Source: an uncultured Lachnospiraceae bacterium
GTDB taxonomy: Bacteria > Bacillota > Clostridia > Lachnospirales > Lachnospiraceae
Direction: 5' to 3'
Assembly: GCA_902781655.1 (NCBI GenBank)
Contig: CACZJZ010000017.1
Location: 1 to 64,000, forward strand
DNA: 64,000 bases
Shown here in pieces: positions 43,449 through 53,400 of the stretch; position 1 is the first letter of the stretch; every line of letters begins with the position of its first letter. Made by a program: the position numbers and the translations under genes. The notes under the pieces were generated by a model. The model was not told the DNA's origin and did not search any database. It saw nothing but the letters and a program-made list of their open reading frames with translations.

Positions 43449-44213
43449 ATGGCAGAGAATAATTCTGAGAAGAAGGAAAGCCGGGTGCGGGTTCGCGCCG
43501 GGGTTCTTCCCGAGGTGCGCGAGATCACAAGACCTGACTTCACGAAGAGGGCCGCTGCGATCCAGGGGGCCGAGGCGGAGCGTGTGCTGACGCAGGGCGA
43601 TGCGGAGCACGCAGAGCAGGTCATCAAGGAAGCGGAGAGCGACGGAACGGAAGAAAAGGAAACGGGAGAGCAGCTGGATGCCTCTGCGGTGACTAAGGAG
43701 CCGCACTGGTATGTGGCGCATACCTACTCCGGATATGAGAATAAGGTCGCGACCAATCTGATGACGACAATTCAGAACCGCCATCTGGAGGATCAGATCT
43801 TCGAGGTGCAGATTCCGCTGCAGGATGTCGTCACGACAAAGGAAAACGGGCAGAAGAAGGTCGTTTCCCAGAAGATGTTCCCGGGCTATGTTCTGGTCAA
43901 GATGATCATGAACAACGACACCTGGTATGTCGTGCGCAATACGCGCGGCGTGACGGGATTTGTCGGACCGGGAAGCAAGCCGGTCCCGCTGACGGACATG
44001 GAGACCAGACAGCTTGGCATCCAGACCAGAAACGTGGAGGTGGATTTTGCTGTCGGAGATATGATTGCCGTGATCGCGGGCGTCTGGAAGGACACCATCG
44101 GCGTAGTACAGAAGATCGACTACAACAAGAGAACGGCGACGATCAACGTGGAGCTTTTCGGCAGAGAGACACCGGTGGAGATCGGATTTGCGGAAGTGCG
44201 CAGAACCAACTGA
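43449..44213 (+). CDS. nusG: Transcription antitermination/termination factor NusG
   Basis: 254 aa. The conserved NGN domain begins near residue 83 (EPHWYVAHTYSGYE) and is followed by the KOW domain (VGDMIAVIAG, FGRETPVEIGFAEV). The first 82 residues form an acidic, apparently disordered extension not found in most NusG proteins (about 175-180 aa). NusG binds RNA polymerase and links it to ribosomes or Rho. It follows secE and precedes rplK. Confidence 0.93.
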   Translation: MAENNSEKKESRVRVRAGVLPEVREITRPDFTKRAAAIQGAEAERVLTQGDAEHAEQVIKEAESDGTEEKETGEQLDASAVTKEPHWYVAHTYSGYENKVATNLMTTIQNRHLEDQIFEVQIPLQDVVTTKENGQKKVVSQKMFPGYVLVKMIMNNDTWYVVRNTRGVTGFVGPGSKPVPLTDMETRQLGIQTRNVEVDFAVGDMIAVIAGVWKDTIGVVQKIDYNKRTATINVELFGRETPVEIGFAEVRRTN

Positions 44214-44338
44214 TCTGCTGGACAACGGTATTCCCGGTGCGGTACAATCTGCACCGTTGTGATACACGGGCATTTATGCCCGGAACCCGGAGCAGGCGGC
44301 ACCCCGTGAATGGAGGATGCATCGCAGCTCCGTATATT

Positions 44339-44369
44339 GTGGGAGCGGCTTTGGCCGCGCAATGACCAC
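44339..44369 (+). promoter_or_regulatory. L1-binding-like hairpin before rplK
   Basis: GTGGGAG at 44339-44345 and AATGACCAC at 44361-44369 frame a CGGC-TTTG-GCCG hairpin. GGAG opposite AUGA resembles the L1-binding site of 23S rRNA and of L11-operon leaders. A second copy precedes rplA. The AAGGAGG site follows at once, so L1 binding could block rplK translation. Confidence 0.55.
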
Positions 44370-44382
44370 GAAGGAGGAAAAC

Positions 44383-44808
44383 ATGGCTAAGAAAGTCACA
44401 GGTTACATCAAGTTACAGATCCAGGCCGGCAAAGCAACTCCTGCACCGCCGGTTGGTCCTGCTCTTGGACAGCATGGTGTCAACATTGTTGAGTTCACCA
44501 AGCAGTTCAATGCTAAGACCGCGCAGATGGGAGACACCATCATCCCTGTCATCATCACGGTTTACGCGGACAGAAGCTTCAGTTTCATCACGAAGACTCC
44601 GCCGGCAGCTGTCCTTCTGAAGAAGGCTGCCGGTATCCAGAAGGCATCCGGCACTCCGAACAAGGAGAAGGTTGCCAAGGTGACCAAGGCACAGGTCAGG
44701 GAAATTGCTGAGACCAAGATGCCCGATCTGAATGCAGCATCTGTTGAGGCTGCCATGAGCATGATCGCCGGCACCGCAAGATCCATGGGAATCGAAGTCG
44801 TAGACTGA
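44383..44808 (+). CDS. rplK: Ribosomal protein L11
   Basis: 141 aa. The N-terminal [14 protein letters not shown] proline-rich region and the C-terminal rRNA-binding domain are typical of L11, which forms the GTPase-associated centre. ATG 44383 has AAGGAGG upstream. An in-frame extension to 44317 runs through the leader hairpin and is rejected. Confidence 0.97.
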   Translation: MAKKVTGYIKLQIQAGKATPAPPVGPALGQHGVNIVEFTKQFNAKTAQMGDTIIPVIITVYADRSFSFITKTPPAAVLLKKAAGIQKASGTPNKEKVAKVTKAQVREIAETKMPDLNAASVEAAMSMIAGTARSMGIEVVD

Positions 44809-44834
44809 CCGGATATACAGTTCTGCGGCGGCAC

Positions 44835-44862
44835 GTGGGAGGCTGTACAGGCCAATGACCAC
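44835..44862 (+). promoter_or_regulatory. L1-binding-like hairpin before rplA
   Basis: GTGGGAG (44835-44841), a small GGCT-GTACA-GGCC hairpin and CAATGACCAC ending 44862 repeat the motif found before rplK, again directly upstream of the ribosome site GGAGG. Confidence 0.55.
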
Positions 44863-44879
44863 GAATGGAGGAGAAAATC

Positions 44880-45569
44880 ATGAAACACGGAAAGAAGTAT
44901 ACTGAGGCTGCAAAGCTCGTCGACCGCGCCAGGACGTACGAGATCGAAGAGGCGGCCCCGATCATCAAACAGACCGCTACTGCAAAATTCGATGAGACCA
45001 TTGAAGTAAATATCCGCACCAGCTGCGACGGACGTCACGCAGACCAGGCAATCCGCGGCGCGGTTGTGCTGCCTCACGGAACCGGCAAGACGGTCCGCGT
45101 CCTGGTTTTCGCAAAGGATGCGAAGGCGGATGAGGCCACTGCGGCAGGCGCTGATTATGTCGGCGGTATGGAACTCGTTCCGAAGATTCAGAACGAGGGC
45201 TGGCTGGATTTTGACGTTGTTGTTGCGACTCCCGATATGATGGGCGTTGTGGGACGTCTTGGTAAGGTGCTCGGCCCCAAGGGACTGATGCCGAACCCGA
45301 AGGCCGGTACGGTGACGATGGATGTCACGAAGGCTATCAAGGATATTAAAGCCGGTAAGATTGAGTACAGACTGGACAAGGCAAACATTGTCCATGTGCC
45401 GATCGGAAAGGCATCCTTCTCCGCGGAGCAGATCGTGGAGAACTATAACGCGCTGATGGCTGCCATTGAGAAGGCTAAGCCGTCCACGGTCAAGGGCCAG
45501 TATCTGAAGAGCATCTCCATCGCAACCACGATGGGACCTGGCGTCAAGCTGGTCGCCAACAAGTATTGA
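44880..45569 (+). CDS. rplA: Ribosomal protein L1
   Basis: 229 aa. The conserved [18 protein letters not shown] and the rest of the L1 fold are present. L1 binds the 23S L1 stalk and can repress its own mRNA in many bacteria. ATG 44880 has TGGAGGAG upstream. A terminator follows; rplJ is not adjacent because capA-like and symporter genes intervene. Confidence 0.97.
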   Translation: MKHGKKYTEAAKLVDRARTYEIEEAAPIIKQTATAKFDETIEVNIRTSCDGRHADQAIRGAVVLPHGTGKTVRVLVFAKDAKADEATAAGADYVGGMELVPKIQNEGWLDFDVVVATPDMMGVVGRLGKVLGPKGLMPNPKAGTVTMDVTKAIKDIKAGKIEYRLDKANIVHVPIGKASFSAEQIVENYNALMAAIEKAKPSTVKGQYLKSISIATTMGPGVKLVANKY

Positions 45570-45652
45570 TCTCCTGAAAGAGGTCCGACTGGATCGAACC
45601 ATTCGATCCATTGATACAAATCGGGCGTCTGAAGGGACTGGTTGACTCATAG

Positions 45653-45694
45653 GGACCGTCCTCCCGGAATCTGATTCCGGCGGGGCGGTCCTTT
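45653..45694 (+). terminator. Terminator after rplA
   Basis: GGACCG (45653-45658) pairs with CGGTCC (45686-45691), with an inner TCCCGGAAT-ATTCCGG stem, then TTTGTG. A second short hairpin (GGATCGAA with TTCGATCC) lies just upstream near 45592. Confidence 0.75.
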
Positions 45695-45793
45695 GTGTTA
45701 GACTTGTTTCAGCGGAACGGGTGTCATACTCGCTCAAAATCAAAACGCAATGCGGGATGCAGATGCTGCAGAGGGGCGGTGCGGGTGGGAACG

Positions 45794-47134
45794 ATGAAAT
45801 ACGATAAAAGGGCGGGACACAGAGAGCGTGGCGGGAGACGTTCCCCCGGTGCTGTCTTTATCCTGACCTTTCTTCTGGTCCTGCTTGCAGGCGGAATATT
45901 TCTTGCGGCGAGATGTGCGACGGCTGGAGAAGAGCCGGGCTTTCTCTCGGATTTTGACCGGAGCGGATGGCAGGAGGGTGCCGCTGCGGTCGCGGAAGAA
46001 CCGATTCCGGATCTTCCGGGGCAAAGGGAAGATGCCGGGGCAGAAGGCAAGACTCTGCCGGAACAGATGGATGGAACGAAGCAGGGAGATGGCGGGGCGG
46101 AAGACGCACAGACGAATCTCCCTGCAGCGGGAGGAGAGCAGGGAGGCACGCAGGCGATCTCCGTGCCAGGAACCGGCGGACTGGTTACATTTGCCTTTGC
46201 AGGAGATATTTTATTCGACGGCAATTATGCGGTCGGAGCGACAGCATGGAATCGCGGCGGAATCCGCGCCTGCTTCGATGACGCTGTGTGGCAGACCATG
46301 CACGACGCGGATGTGTTCATGCTGAATAACGAATTCCCTTACAGCACGCGGGGAACGCCCACGGTGGGAAAGACCTATACATTCCGGGCATCTCCGGATA
46401 CGGCAGGATGGCTCGGGGACATGGGAGTCGACCTGGTCTCGCTCGGCAATAATCATGCCTATGATTATGGGGAAACCGCGCTGCTGGACACGCTTGACAC
46501 ACTGGATGCCATGCATATGCCGTATGTCGGTGCCGGAAGAAATCTTGCGGAGGCATCAAAGCCTGCGACCTTCGACTGCAACGGAATGAAGGTGGGGATT
46601 TTGTGCTCCACGCAGATCGAGCAGATGGATAACCCGGATACAAGAGGCGCAACAGAAGACAGCGCGGGGGTGTTCCGATGCTGGGACGACTCGAAGCTCC
46701 TGCAGGCGATTCAGGAGACGAAACAGCGCTGCGATGTCGTAATGGTCTATATTCACTGGGGCACGGAGAAGGAGGAGAAGCAGAGCTGGTGGCAGACCAG
46801 CCGTGTGCAGGCTATGGCGGACGCGGGCGCCGATTTCATCATCGGCGACCATCCTCATGTTCTGCAGGGGGCGGAATGGCACGGCGATACCTTTGTGTTT
46901 TACAGCCTCGGCAACTTTCTGTTCACATCCCGGGATACGGACACCGGCATTCTTGAGATTACCCTTGACAGCAGGACGCATCAGACGGCGCAGATTCGCT
47001 TTCTGCCCATGCTGCAGACCAACTGCACCGTCACGATGATGCAGGAACCCGAAAGGACACGCGTTCTGAATGCCATGCGGGACAAATCCACAGGAGTTCG
47101 TGTGGAGCCGGATGGCACGCTGGAGAAACAGTAG
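45794..47134 (+). CDS. CapA-like protein (metallophosphatase fold), membrane-anchored
   Basis: 446 aa. A single N-terminal signal anchor (GAVFILTFLLVLLAGGIFLAA) and a low-complexity Asp/Glu/Gly linker lead to a CapA domain: AFAGDILFDGN, LGNNHAYDYG, IIGDHPHVLQG and YSLGNFLF, which include the metal-ligand motifs of this calcineurin-like family. CapA proteins act in poly-gamma-glutamate or related surface polymer metabolism. ATG 45794 has GGTGGGA upstream. It lies between rplA and the rplJ promoter, an unusual place. Confidence 0.83.
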   Translation: MKYDKRAGHRERGGRRSPGAVFILTFLLVLLAGGIFLAARCATAGEEPGFLSDFDRSGWQEGAAAVAEEPIPDLPGQREDAGAEGKTLPEQMDGTKQGDGGAEDAQTNLPAAGGEQGGTQAISVPGTGGLVTFAFAGDILFDGNYAVGATAWNRGGIRACFDDAVWQTMHDADVFMLNNEFPYSTRGTPTVGKTYTFRASPDTAGWLGDMGVDLVSLGNNHAYDYGETALLDTLDTLDAMHMPYVGAGRNLAEASKPATFDCNGMKVGILCSTQIEQMDNPDTRGATEDSAGVFRCWDDSKLLQAIQETKQRCDVVMVYIHWGTEKEEKQSWWQTSRVQAMADAGADFIIGDHPHVLQGAEWHGDTFVFYSLGNFLFTSRDTDTGILEITLDSRTHQTAQIRFLPMLQTNCTVTMMQEPERTRVLNAMRDKSTGVRVEPDGTLEKQ

Positions 47135-47141
47135 GAATTGT
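47121..47141 (+). repeat. 21-bp direct repeat, left copy (end of capA-like gene)
   Basis: Begins TGGAGAAACAGTAGG and covers the last codons and stop of the CapA-like gene. An identical 21-bp copy is at 48814-48834. The two flank the symporter gene. Confidence 0.9.
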
Positions 47142-47234
47142 ACACACCCGTGTAACGTGACGAAGGATCATGAAGCGGAAGCGTGCCGAAGGGACTCCTG
47201 CTTACTGGCAAGCGTATGTTCAAAATTATTGGTA

Positions 47235-48590
47235 TCAGATCAACCCCATAACGAACACGATAATGAACAGTACCGGCAGGATCCAGGTGAGGTAGAAGCG
47301 CATCCAGCGGTGCACGCGAAGGCCTTTGCCCTCATTGGCCTCTTTACAGAAGTTGTCGAACCCCCAGCCGATGCGCCTCGTGCAGAAGAGCGTGATGACA
47401 AGGGAGCCGAGCGGCAGGATCAGGTTCGAGACGAGAAAATCCTCGAGGTCCATGATGCTCGTTCCCTTTCCCATTGGCTGCAGAGCGCTCAGGATGTTCG
47501 GTCCGAGCGCACAAGGCGTGGCCAAGAGGAGCATAAGGATGCAGTTGAAGAGGCAGGACTTCTTTCTGCTCCGGCCAGTCAGATCCATGAACATGGCGAT
47601 GATATTTTCAAAGACACCGATGACAGTAGAGAAGGCCGCGAAGGTCATGAAGACAAAGAACAGTGATCCCCAGAGGCGTCCCCATATCATATGGTTAAAG
47701 ATGTTGGGCAGTGTTTTGAAAATAAGTGACGGCCCGGCATCCGGCTGCACCCCGTAGGCGAAGCACGCGGGGAAGATGATGAGTCCCGATGTGAATGCCA
47801 CAAAGGTGTCCAGAAGGGCGACATTCACAGATTCTCCTAGGAGCGCCCGCTCCTTGGAGATGTAGCTGCCGAAGATGGCCATGCCGCCCATGCCGATGGA
47901 GAGGGTGAAGAAGGACTGGTTCATGGCATTCTTGATAACAGTCCAGATGCCAACCTTGCGGATGTCAGCGAGGTTGGGCTTCAGATAGAAGGAGAGGCCG
48001 GCCTGTGCGCCGGGCATCACAATGGAATTGACGGCCAGGACCACCATAATAAGGAGAAGGGCGATCATCATAACCTTTGTCACCTTTTCGACACCCTTCT
48101 GCAGGCCGAGGCTTAAGATGAAGAAGCCGACGCAGACGGAGATGGTCATGAAGATCCACTGCCGTGCGGGACTTAGCATCATCGCATTGAACTGATCGGA
48201 TATGCCCTGCGCATCCAGTCCGTCAAATGTTCCGTCAGCTGTGTAGACAAAGTACTGAAGCATCCACCCGCACACGCAGGTGTAGAACATCATGAGGATA
48301 TAGTTGCCGGCAAATGCAAAATAGCCGTGAATGTGCCATTTTGTCCCCTTGGGCTCCAGCGGGTAATACATGCGGACCGGACTCTTCTGTGCGGCACGGC
48401 CCATGGCGAATTCCATGGTCATGACGGGAACGCCCATGATGGCGAGGAAGGCCAGATAAATCAGAACAAAAGCACCGCCTCCGTTCTGGCCGACGAGCCA
48501 GGGGAATTTCCACACGTTGCCGATGCCGATGGCGCAGCCTGCAGACAGCAGAATAAAGCCAAGGCGGCTCCCAAGATGTTCTCTCTCCAT
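47235..48590 (-). CDS. Neurotransmitter:sodium symporter family transporter
   Basis: 451 aa with about twelve membrane helices. The N-terminal GSRLGFILLSAGCAIGIGNVWKF is the sodium/substrate-binding TM1 of the NSS (SNF, LeuT-like) family, and the SF-rich TM6/TM7 and GFFILS segments also match. It imports an amino acid or similar solute with Na+. The start at 48590 has GGAAAGG upstream; a ten-codon in-frame extension exists. It is on the opposite strand from the ribosomal genes around it and is flanked by the 21-bp repeats. Confidence 0.9.
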   Translation of the reverse strand: MEREHLGSRLGFILLSAGCAIGIGNVWKFPWLVGQNGGGAFVLIYLAFLAIMGVPVMTMEFAMGRAAQKSPVRMYYPLEPKGTKWHIHGYFAFAGNYILMMFYTCVCGWMLQYFVYTADGTFDGLDAQGISDQFNAMMLSPARQWIFMTISVCVGFFILSLGLQKGVEKVTKVMMIALLLIMVVLAVNSIVMPGAQAGLSFYLKPNLADIRKVGIWTVIKNAMNQSFFTLSIGMGGMAIFGSYISKERALLGESVNVALLDTFVAFTSGLIIFPACFAYGVQPDAGPSLIFKTLPNIFNHMIWGRLWGSLFFVFMTFAAFSTVIGVFENIIAMFMDLTGRSRKKSCLFNCILMLLLATPCALGPNILSALQPMGKGTSIMDLEDFLVSNLILPLGSLVITLFCTRRIGWGFDNFCKEANEGKGLRVHRWMRFYLTWILPVLFIIVFVMGLI

Positions 48591-48813
48591 AAAGATGCCT
48601 TTCCAGCCGCTCTTGTACACGGCAGCGCAGGGGATCCCGTTCGGCCTGGACAGACTCAGCTGTGCGTCACTTCCCTACGGTGCGGAAAGATTTCTTTCCC
48701 GCACTCTCCCCGTGAATATTCGACGCTGTGACGCTTCAACGCACGTCAGCACGCAGTCACTATCTTACTACATTCAGGGAGGTTTGGCATCTGAATAAAT
48801 ATAAGACGTAAGG

Positions 48814-48834
48814 TGGAGAAACAGTAGGAATTGT
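48814..48834 (+). repeat. 21-bp direct repeat, right copy (upstream of rplJ promoter)
   Basis: Identical to 47121-47141. It ends two bases before the TTGACA of the rplJ promoter. Flanking bases differ, so the match is limited to this stretch. Confidence 0.9.
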
Positions 48835-48836
48835 CA

Positions 48837-48865
48837 TTGACATAATCTTTGCGAAATGGTATTGT
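48837..48865 (+). promoter_or_regulatory. rplJ promoter
   Basis: TTGACA (48837-48842), 17-bp spacer, TATTGT (48860-48865). The transcript would start near the L10 leader. Confidence 0.8.
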
Positions 48866-48870
48866 TCCAT

Positions 48871-48937
48871 CTGTAAGCCGAAGACAGCTGGTGTCGCAAG
48901 ACGTAAGCATCCGCAGGATGCACCCGCCGAGGAAAGA
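48871..48937 (+). ncRNA. L10 ribosomal protein leader
   Basis: It contains the characteristic AGCCGAAGACAGCTGGTG and CCCGCCGAGGAAA segments of the bacterial L10 leader, which binds the L10(L7/L12)4 complex and regulates rplJL expression. A terminator hairpin follows at 48957, as in Bacillus-type leaders. Confidence 0.88.
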
Positions 48938-48956
48938 ATCTTTACTGGATGATGCG

Positions 48957-48987
48957 CCTCCCGGTCTTATTGGTCGGGAGGTTTTTT
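48957..48987 (+). terminator. Attenuator terminator of rplJL
   Basis: CCTCCCG (48957-48963) pairs with CGGGAGG (48975-48981), then TTTTTT. It sits between the L10 leader and rplJ and is the expected read-out of L10 autoregulation. Confidence 0.85.
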
Positions 48988-49072
48988 AGCGAGAATATCG
49001 TCATGTTCAGTAAAACCTCTTTCTATATCGAATGACCAGGTCATCCGGCAAAATCTATAAGGAGGTAAAGAC

Positions 49073-49618
49073 ATGGCAAAAGTGGAATTAAAGCAGCCCG
49101 TCGTCAAGGAAATTTCCGAGAAGATCGATGGCGCCCAGTCCGCTGTTCTTGTCAGCACCCGCGGCCTGACCGTAGCGCAGGATACTGAGCTTCGCAAGCA
49201 GCTTCGCGAGGCTGGTGTCACCTACAAGGTGTACAAGAATACGATGATGAAGCTTGCATTCAAGGGCACTGCATTTGAGGGCCTCGACCCGTTCCTTGAG
49301 GGACCGAGCGCGCTCGCAGTCTCCAAGGATGATGCAACTGCACCTGCCCGTGTACTTGCAAATTTTGCAAAGAAGGCAGACAAGCTGGAGATCAAGGGCG
49401 GCGTCGTGGAAGGCACGGTATATGACGCTGCAGGAATGGCTGAGGTGGCTAAGATCCCGTCCAGAGAGGAACTTCTCTCCAGACTGCTTGGCTCGTTCCA
49501 GTCTCCGATGGCAAATTTCGCACGTGTGATCAAACAGATCGCAGAGAAAAAGGCGGAAGGCGGCGAGGAAGCAGCTCCCGCAGCAGAAGCAGAGGCAGCA
49601 CCCGCGGCAGAGGCATAA
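49073..49618 (+). CDS. rplJ: Ribosomal protein L10
   Basis: 181 aa. The N-terminal rRNA-binding part (VVKEISEKIDGAQSAVLVS, GLTVAQDTELR) and the helix that carries L7/L12 dimers are clear. The C-terminus is an Ala/Glu-rich tail. ATG 49073 has AAGGAGG upstream. It is autoregulated through the leader at 48871. Confidence 0.97.
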   Translation: MAKVELKQPVVKEISEKIDGAQSAVLVSTRGLTVAQDTELRKQLREAGVTYKVYKNTMMKLAFKGTAFEGLDPFLEGPSALAVSKDDATAPARVLANFAKKADKLEIKGGVVEGTVYDAAGMAEVAKIPSREELLSRLLGSFQSPMANFARVIKQIAEKKAEGGEEAAPAAEAEAAPAAEA

Positions 49619-49703
49619 CAGCCCCGGCATGGAATCGATGGCGGCTGCCTGATACGGCAGTCCCGCCCGAACAGGAAAATTTAACAGGAGGTTATCAATT
49701 ACT

Positions 49704-50078
49704 ATGGCTAAGTTAAGCACACAGGAAATTATCGATGCGGTAAAAGAGCTCTCTGTCATGGAGCTGAATGATCTGGTTAAGGCTGCTGAGGAAGAGTTCG
49801 GCGTATCTGCTTCCGCAGGCGTTGTTGTAGCAGCTGCAGGCGCAGCAGCTCCGGCTGAGGAAGAGAAGACTGAGTTCAACGTCGAGCTGACTGAGGTTGG
49901 CCCGAACAAGATCAAGGTCATCAAGGTTGTCCGTGAGATCACTGGCCTTGGCCTGAAGGAAGCAAAGGATCTTGTTGAGTCCGCTCCGAAGAACGTCAAG
50001 GAAGCAGCTCCGAAGGAAGAGGCTGAGGAGATCCAGAAGAAGCTCGAGGCTGAGGGAGCAAAGATCACTCTGAAGTAA
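49704..50078 (+). CDS. rplL: Ribosomal protein L7/L12
   Basis: 124 aa. The Ala-rich hinge and the conserved C-terminal [16 protein letters not shown] are visible. It forms the flexible stalk that recruits translation GTPases. An AGGAGG site precedes ATG 49704. A terminator and a new promoter separate it from rpoB. Confidence 0.97.
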   Translation: MAKLSTQEIIDAVKELSVMELNDLVKAAEEEFGVSASAGVVVAAAGAAAPAEEEKTEFNVELTEVGPNKIKVIKVVREITGLGLKEAKDLVESAPKNVKEAAPKEEAEEIQKKLEAEGAKITLK

Positions 50079-50195
50079 TCAGATGCGAACGAAATTGGCC
50101 CACCGATGCGGACTTTCTGCAGAAGAACTGCATCAGTGGAAGAGGCATGGATCTGCTTTTTGACAACCGGCTTCTGAGTATCTTTCACGTGAAGG

Positions 50196-50230
50196 AACCT
50201 CCGCGGGAGAAATCCCGTCGGAGGTTTTTG
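50196..50230 (+). terminator. Terminator after rplL
   Basis: AACCTCCG (50196-50203) pairs with CGGAGGTT (50219-50226), with an inner GGGA-GAAA-TCCC, then TTTTG. Confidence 0.78.
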
Positions 50231-50297
50231 CGTTTTCTGGAGGCCTGCTGCATATATCTTCGTGGTTGTTTCAATAGGTCAGTTGTACGAATTTTCG

Positions 50298-50327
50298 TTG
50301 ACAGGTTGACAGAATCCGCAGTATAAT
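50298..50327 (+). promoter_or_regulatory. rpoB promoter
   Basis: TTGACA (50298-50303), 18-bp spacer, TATAAT (50322-50327). A second TTGACA at 50306 has only a 10-bp spacer and is probably not used. About 125 nt of leader follow before the rpoB start, with no structure I recognise. Confidence 0.8.
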
Positions 50328-50458
50328 ATCTTCCGCATATCTTCGGAGGCATTATGCCTTTTTTTGGTGCGCACATTTGCCGGAAAAAGGGAGAATGGGC
50401 AGTTTCTGCGCTCCGGAGTCGGACACTTCAGCATGGATTAGAAAATCGGGGTGAAAGA

Positions 50459-53400
50459 ATGGACAATAACAGAATGCGTCCCATGAAAAGCGGCAACAGC
50501 ATGAGAATGAGCTTCTCCCGCCAGAAGGAAGTTCAGGAAATGCCAAACCTGATTGAGGTTCAGAAGGCATCTTACCGATGGTTTCTCGAGCAGGGCCTGC
50601 AGGAAGCGTTTGATGACATCAGTCCGATCGAGGATTATAACGGGCGTCTCAGCCTCTCCTTCGTCGGATACAGCCTCAACAAGGATGACGCAAAATATTC
50701 GATTGAGAAGTGCAAGGAACGTGATGCGACTTATGCTGCGCCCCTGAAGGTGAAAGTGCGCCTTTATGATAAGGAAAATGATCAGAGCATCACGGAGCAG
50801 GAAATTTTCATGGGCGATATGCCGATCATGACCGACACGGGCACTTTCGTGATCAATGGCGCTGAGCGTGTCATTGTCTCACAGTTAGTCCGTTCGCCTG
50901 GTATTTACTATGGGATTGACCATGACAAATTCGGAAAGAAGATGTATTCCTGCACGGTGATTCCGAACCGCGGTGCATGGCTGGAGTATGAGACCGATGC
51001 CAATGATGTTTTCTGGGTTCGTGTGGACCGCACGAGAAAGGTGCCGGTGACGGTGTTCCTCCGCGCCCTGGGTCTTGGCACGAACGAGGAGATTGTGGAT
51101 ATGTTCGGCGACGAGCCGAAACTCGAGGCTTCCTTTGCGAAGGATCCTACCAGTAATTATAAGGAAGGCCTGCTCGAGCTGTATAAAAAGATTCGTCCCG
51201 GCGAACCGCTGTCTGTGGACTCTGCAGATAGCCTGATCAACGCAATGCTGTTTGATCCCCGCCGCTATGACCTTGCGAAGGTCGGACGCTATAAATTCAA
51301 CAAGAAGCTTGCACTTCGCAACCGCATCACCGGCCATGTCCTTGCTGAGGATGTGGTGGATGAGGCAAATGGAGAGATTCTGGGCAGCGCCGGGGAGACG
51401 GTGACGCGCGAGATGGCGGACGCCATTCAGAACGCGGCGATTCCTTATGTCATGATTCAGACAGAGGAGCGCAATGTCAAGGTCCTGAACAATCTGATGG
51501 TGGATATCACCCACTTTGTGGACTGCGATCCGGAGGAACTTGGCATCCATGAGCAGGTTTATTACCCGGCTCTCCGCGATATCCTGATCAAGTATCAGGA
51601 CAATGAGGATCCTGAAGCACTGGCTGATGCGCTGAAGAAGAGCGTACATGAACTCATTCCCAAGCATATCACCAAGGAGGACATCCTCGCCTCTGTCAAC
51701 TATAATATGCACCTGGAATATGGCATCGGAAACGACGATGACATTGATCACCTGGGAAACCGTCGCATTCGTGCGGTCGGCGAACTCCTGCAGAACCAGT
51801 ACCGCATCGGTCTGTCGAGACTGGAGCGGGTGGTCCGCGAGCGCATGACGACACATGATCCGAACGAAGAGATTTCGCCTCAGGCGCTGATCAATATCAA
51901 GCCGGTGCAGGCTGCTGTGAAGGAATTCTTCGGAAGTTCCCAGTTGTCTCAGTTCATGGACCAGAACAATCCGCTGTCTGAGATCACACACAAGAGACGT
52001 CTTTCTGCACTGGGTCCAGGCGGCCTGTCGCGTGACCGTGCCGGATTCGAAGTCCGCGACGTCCATTACACGCACTATGGACGGATGTGCCCGATTGAGA
52101 CACCCGAAGGTCCGAACATCGGTCTGATCAACTCGCTGGCATGCTATGCCCGCATCAATGAGTATGGTTTTGTCGAGGCTCCGTATCGCCGCATCGATAA
52201 GACCGATCCGGCAAACCCGCGCGTCACGGATGAGGTCGTGTATATGACTGCGGACGAGGAGGACAACTACCACGTTGCGCAGGCATCGGCAAAGCTTGAC
52301 GCGGAAGGGCATTTTGTCGAGCGCACCGTGTCCGGTCGATTCAGAACCGAAACCTCTTCCTTCCCGAAGAACGCCTTTGATTTTATGGACGTTTCTCCGA
52401 AGATGGTCTTCTCGGTTGCGACGGCACTGGTGCCATTCCTGCAGTCCGATGACCCGACCCGTGCCCTGATGGGTTCGAACATGCAGCGTCAGGCAGTCCC
52501 GCTTCTGACCACAGAGGCGCCTGTGGTCGGCACCGGCCTCGAGGCCAAGGCTGCCAAGGACTCCGGCGACAGCGTTGTCGCGGAGAAATCTGGCGTGGTT
52601 GAATTTGTCGATGCGACGACGATCCGTGTCAAGAATGACGACAACACCAGGAGTGAGTATCACCTGACCAAGTTCGCCAGAAGTAACCAGTCCAACTGCT
52701 ATAATCAGAAGCCTTCGGTCAATACCGGAGATCATGTGGAGGCGGGACAGATCATCGCAGACGGTCCGTCCACGAAGAATGGAGAGCTTGGACTCGGCAA
52801 GAATCCGCTGATCGGCTTCATGACCTGGGAAGGCTATAACTACGAGGATGCCGTTCTGCTGAGTGAGAGACTTGTCCGCGACGATGTTTACACCTCGATG
52901 CATATCGAGGAGTATGAAGCAGAATCCAGAGATACCAAACTCGGGCCGGAAGAGATCACAAGAGATGTTCCGGGCGTTGGCGAGGATGCGCTGAAGGATC
53001 TGGACGACAATGGAATTATCCGGATTGGTGCGGAAGTCCGCGCCGGGGATATCCTTGTCGGCAAGGTCACGCCGAAGGGCGAGACAGAACTGACGGCCGA
53101 GGAAAGGCTGCTCCGCGCGATCTTCGGCGAGAAGGCAAGAGAGGTGCGCGATACTTCCTTAAAGGTTCCGCACGGGGAATACGGCATTGTCGTTGACACC
53201 AAGATCTTCACCCGGGAGAACGGAGATGAACTTCCGCCCGGCGTGAATGAGGCTGTCCGTATTTACATCGCACAGAAGAGAAAGATTTCGGTCGGCGATA
53301 AAATGGCCGGTCGTCATGGAAACAAGGGTGTCGTCTCCCGCGTTCTGCCGATTGAGGATATGCCGTATCTGCCAAATGGTCGTCCTCTGGACATCGTGCT

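Noticed and set aside
50306..50311. Second -35 box for rpoB
   Set aside because: Its spacer to TATAAT is only 10 bp; the TTGACA at 50298 with 18 bp fits.
50885..52903. Long antisense open frame over rpoB
   Set aside because: Same reason: rpoB coding strand is certain, and the reverse frame encodes no known domain.
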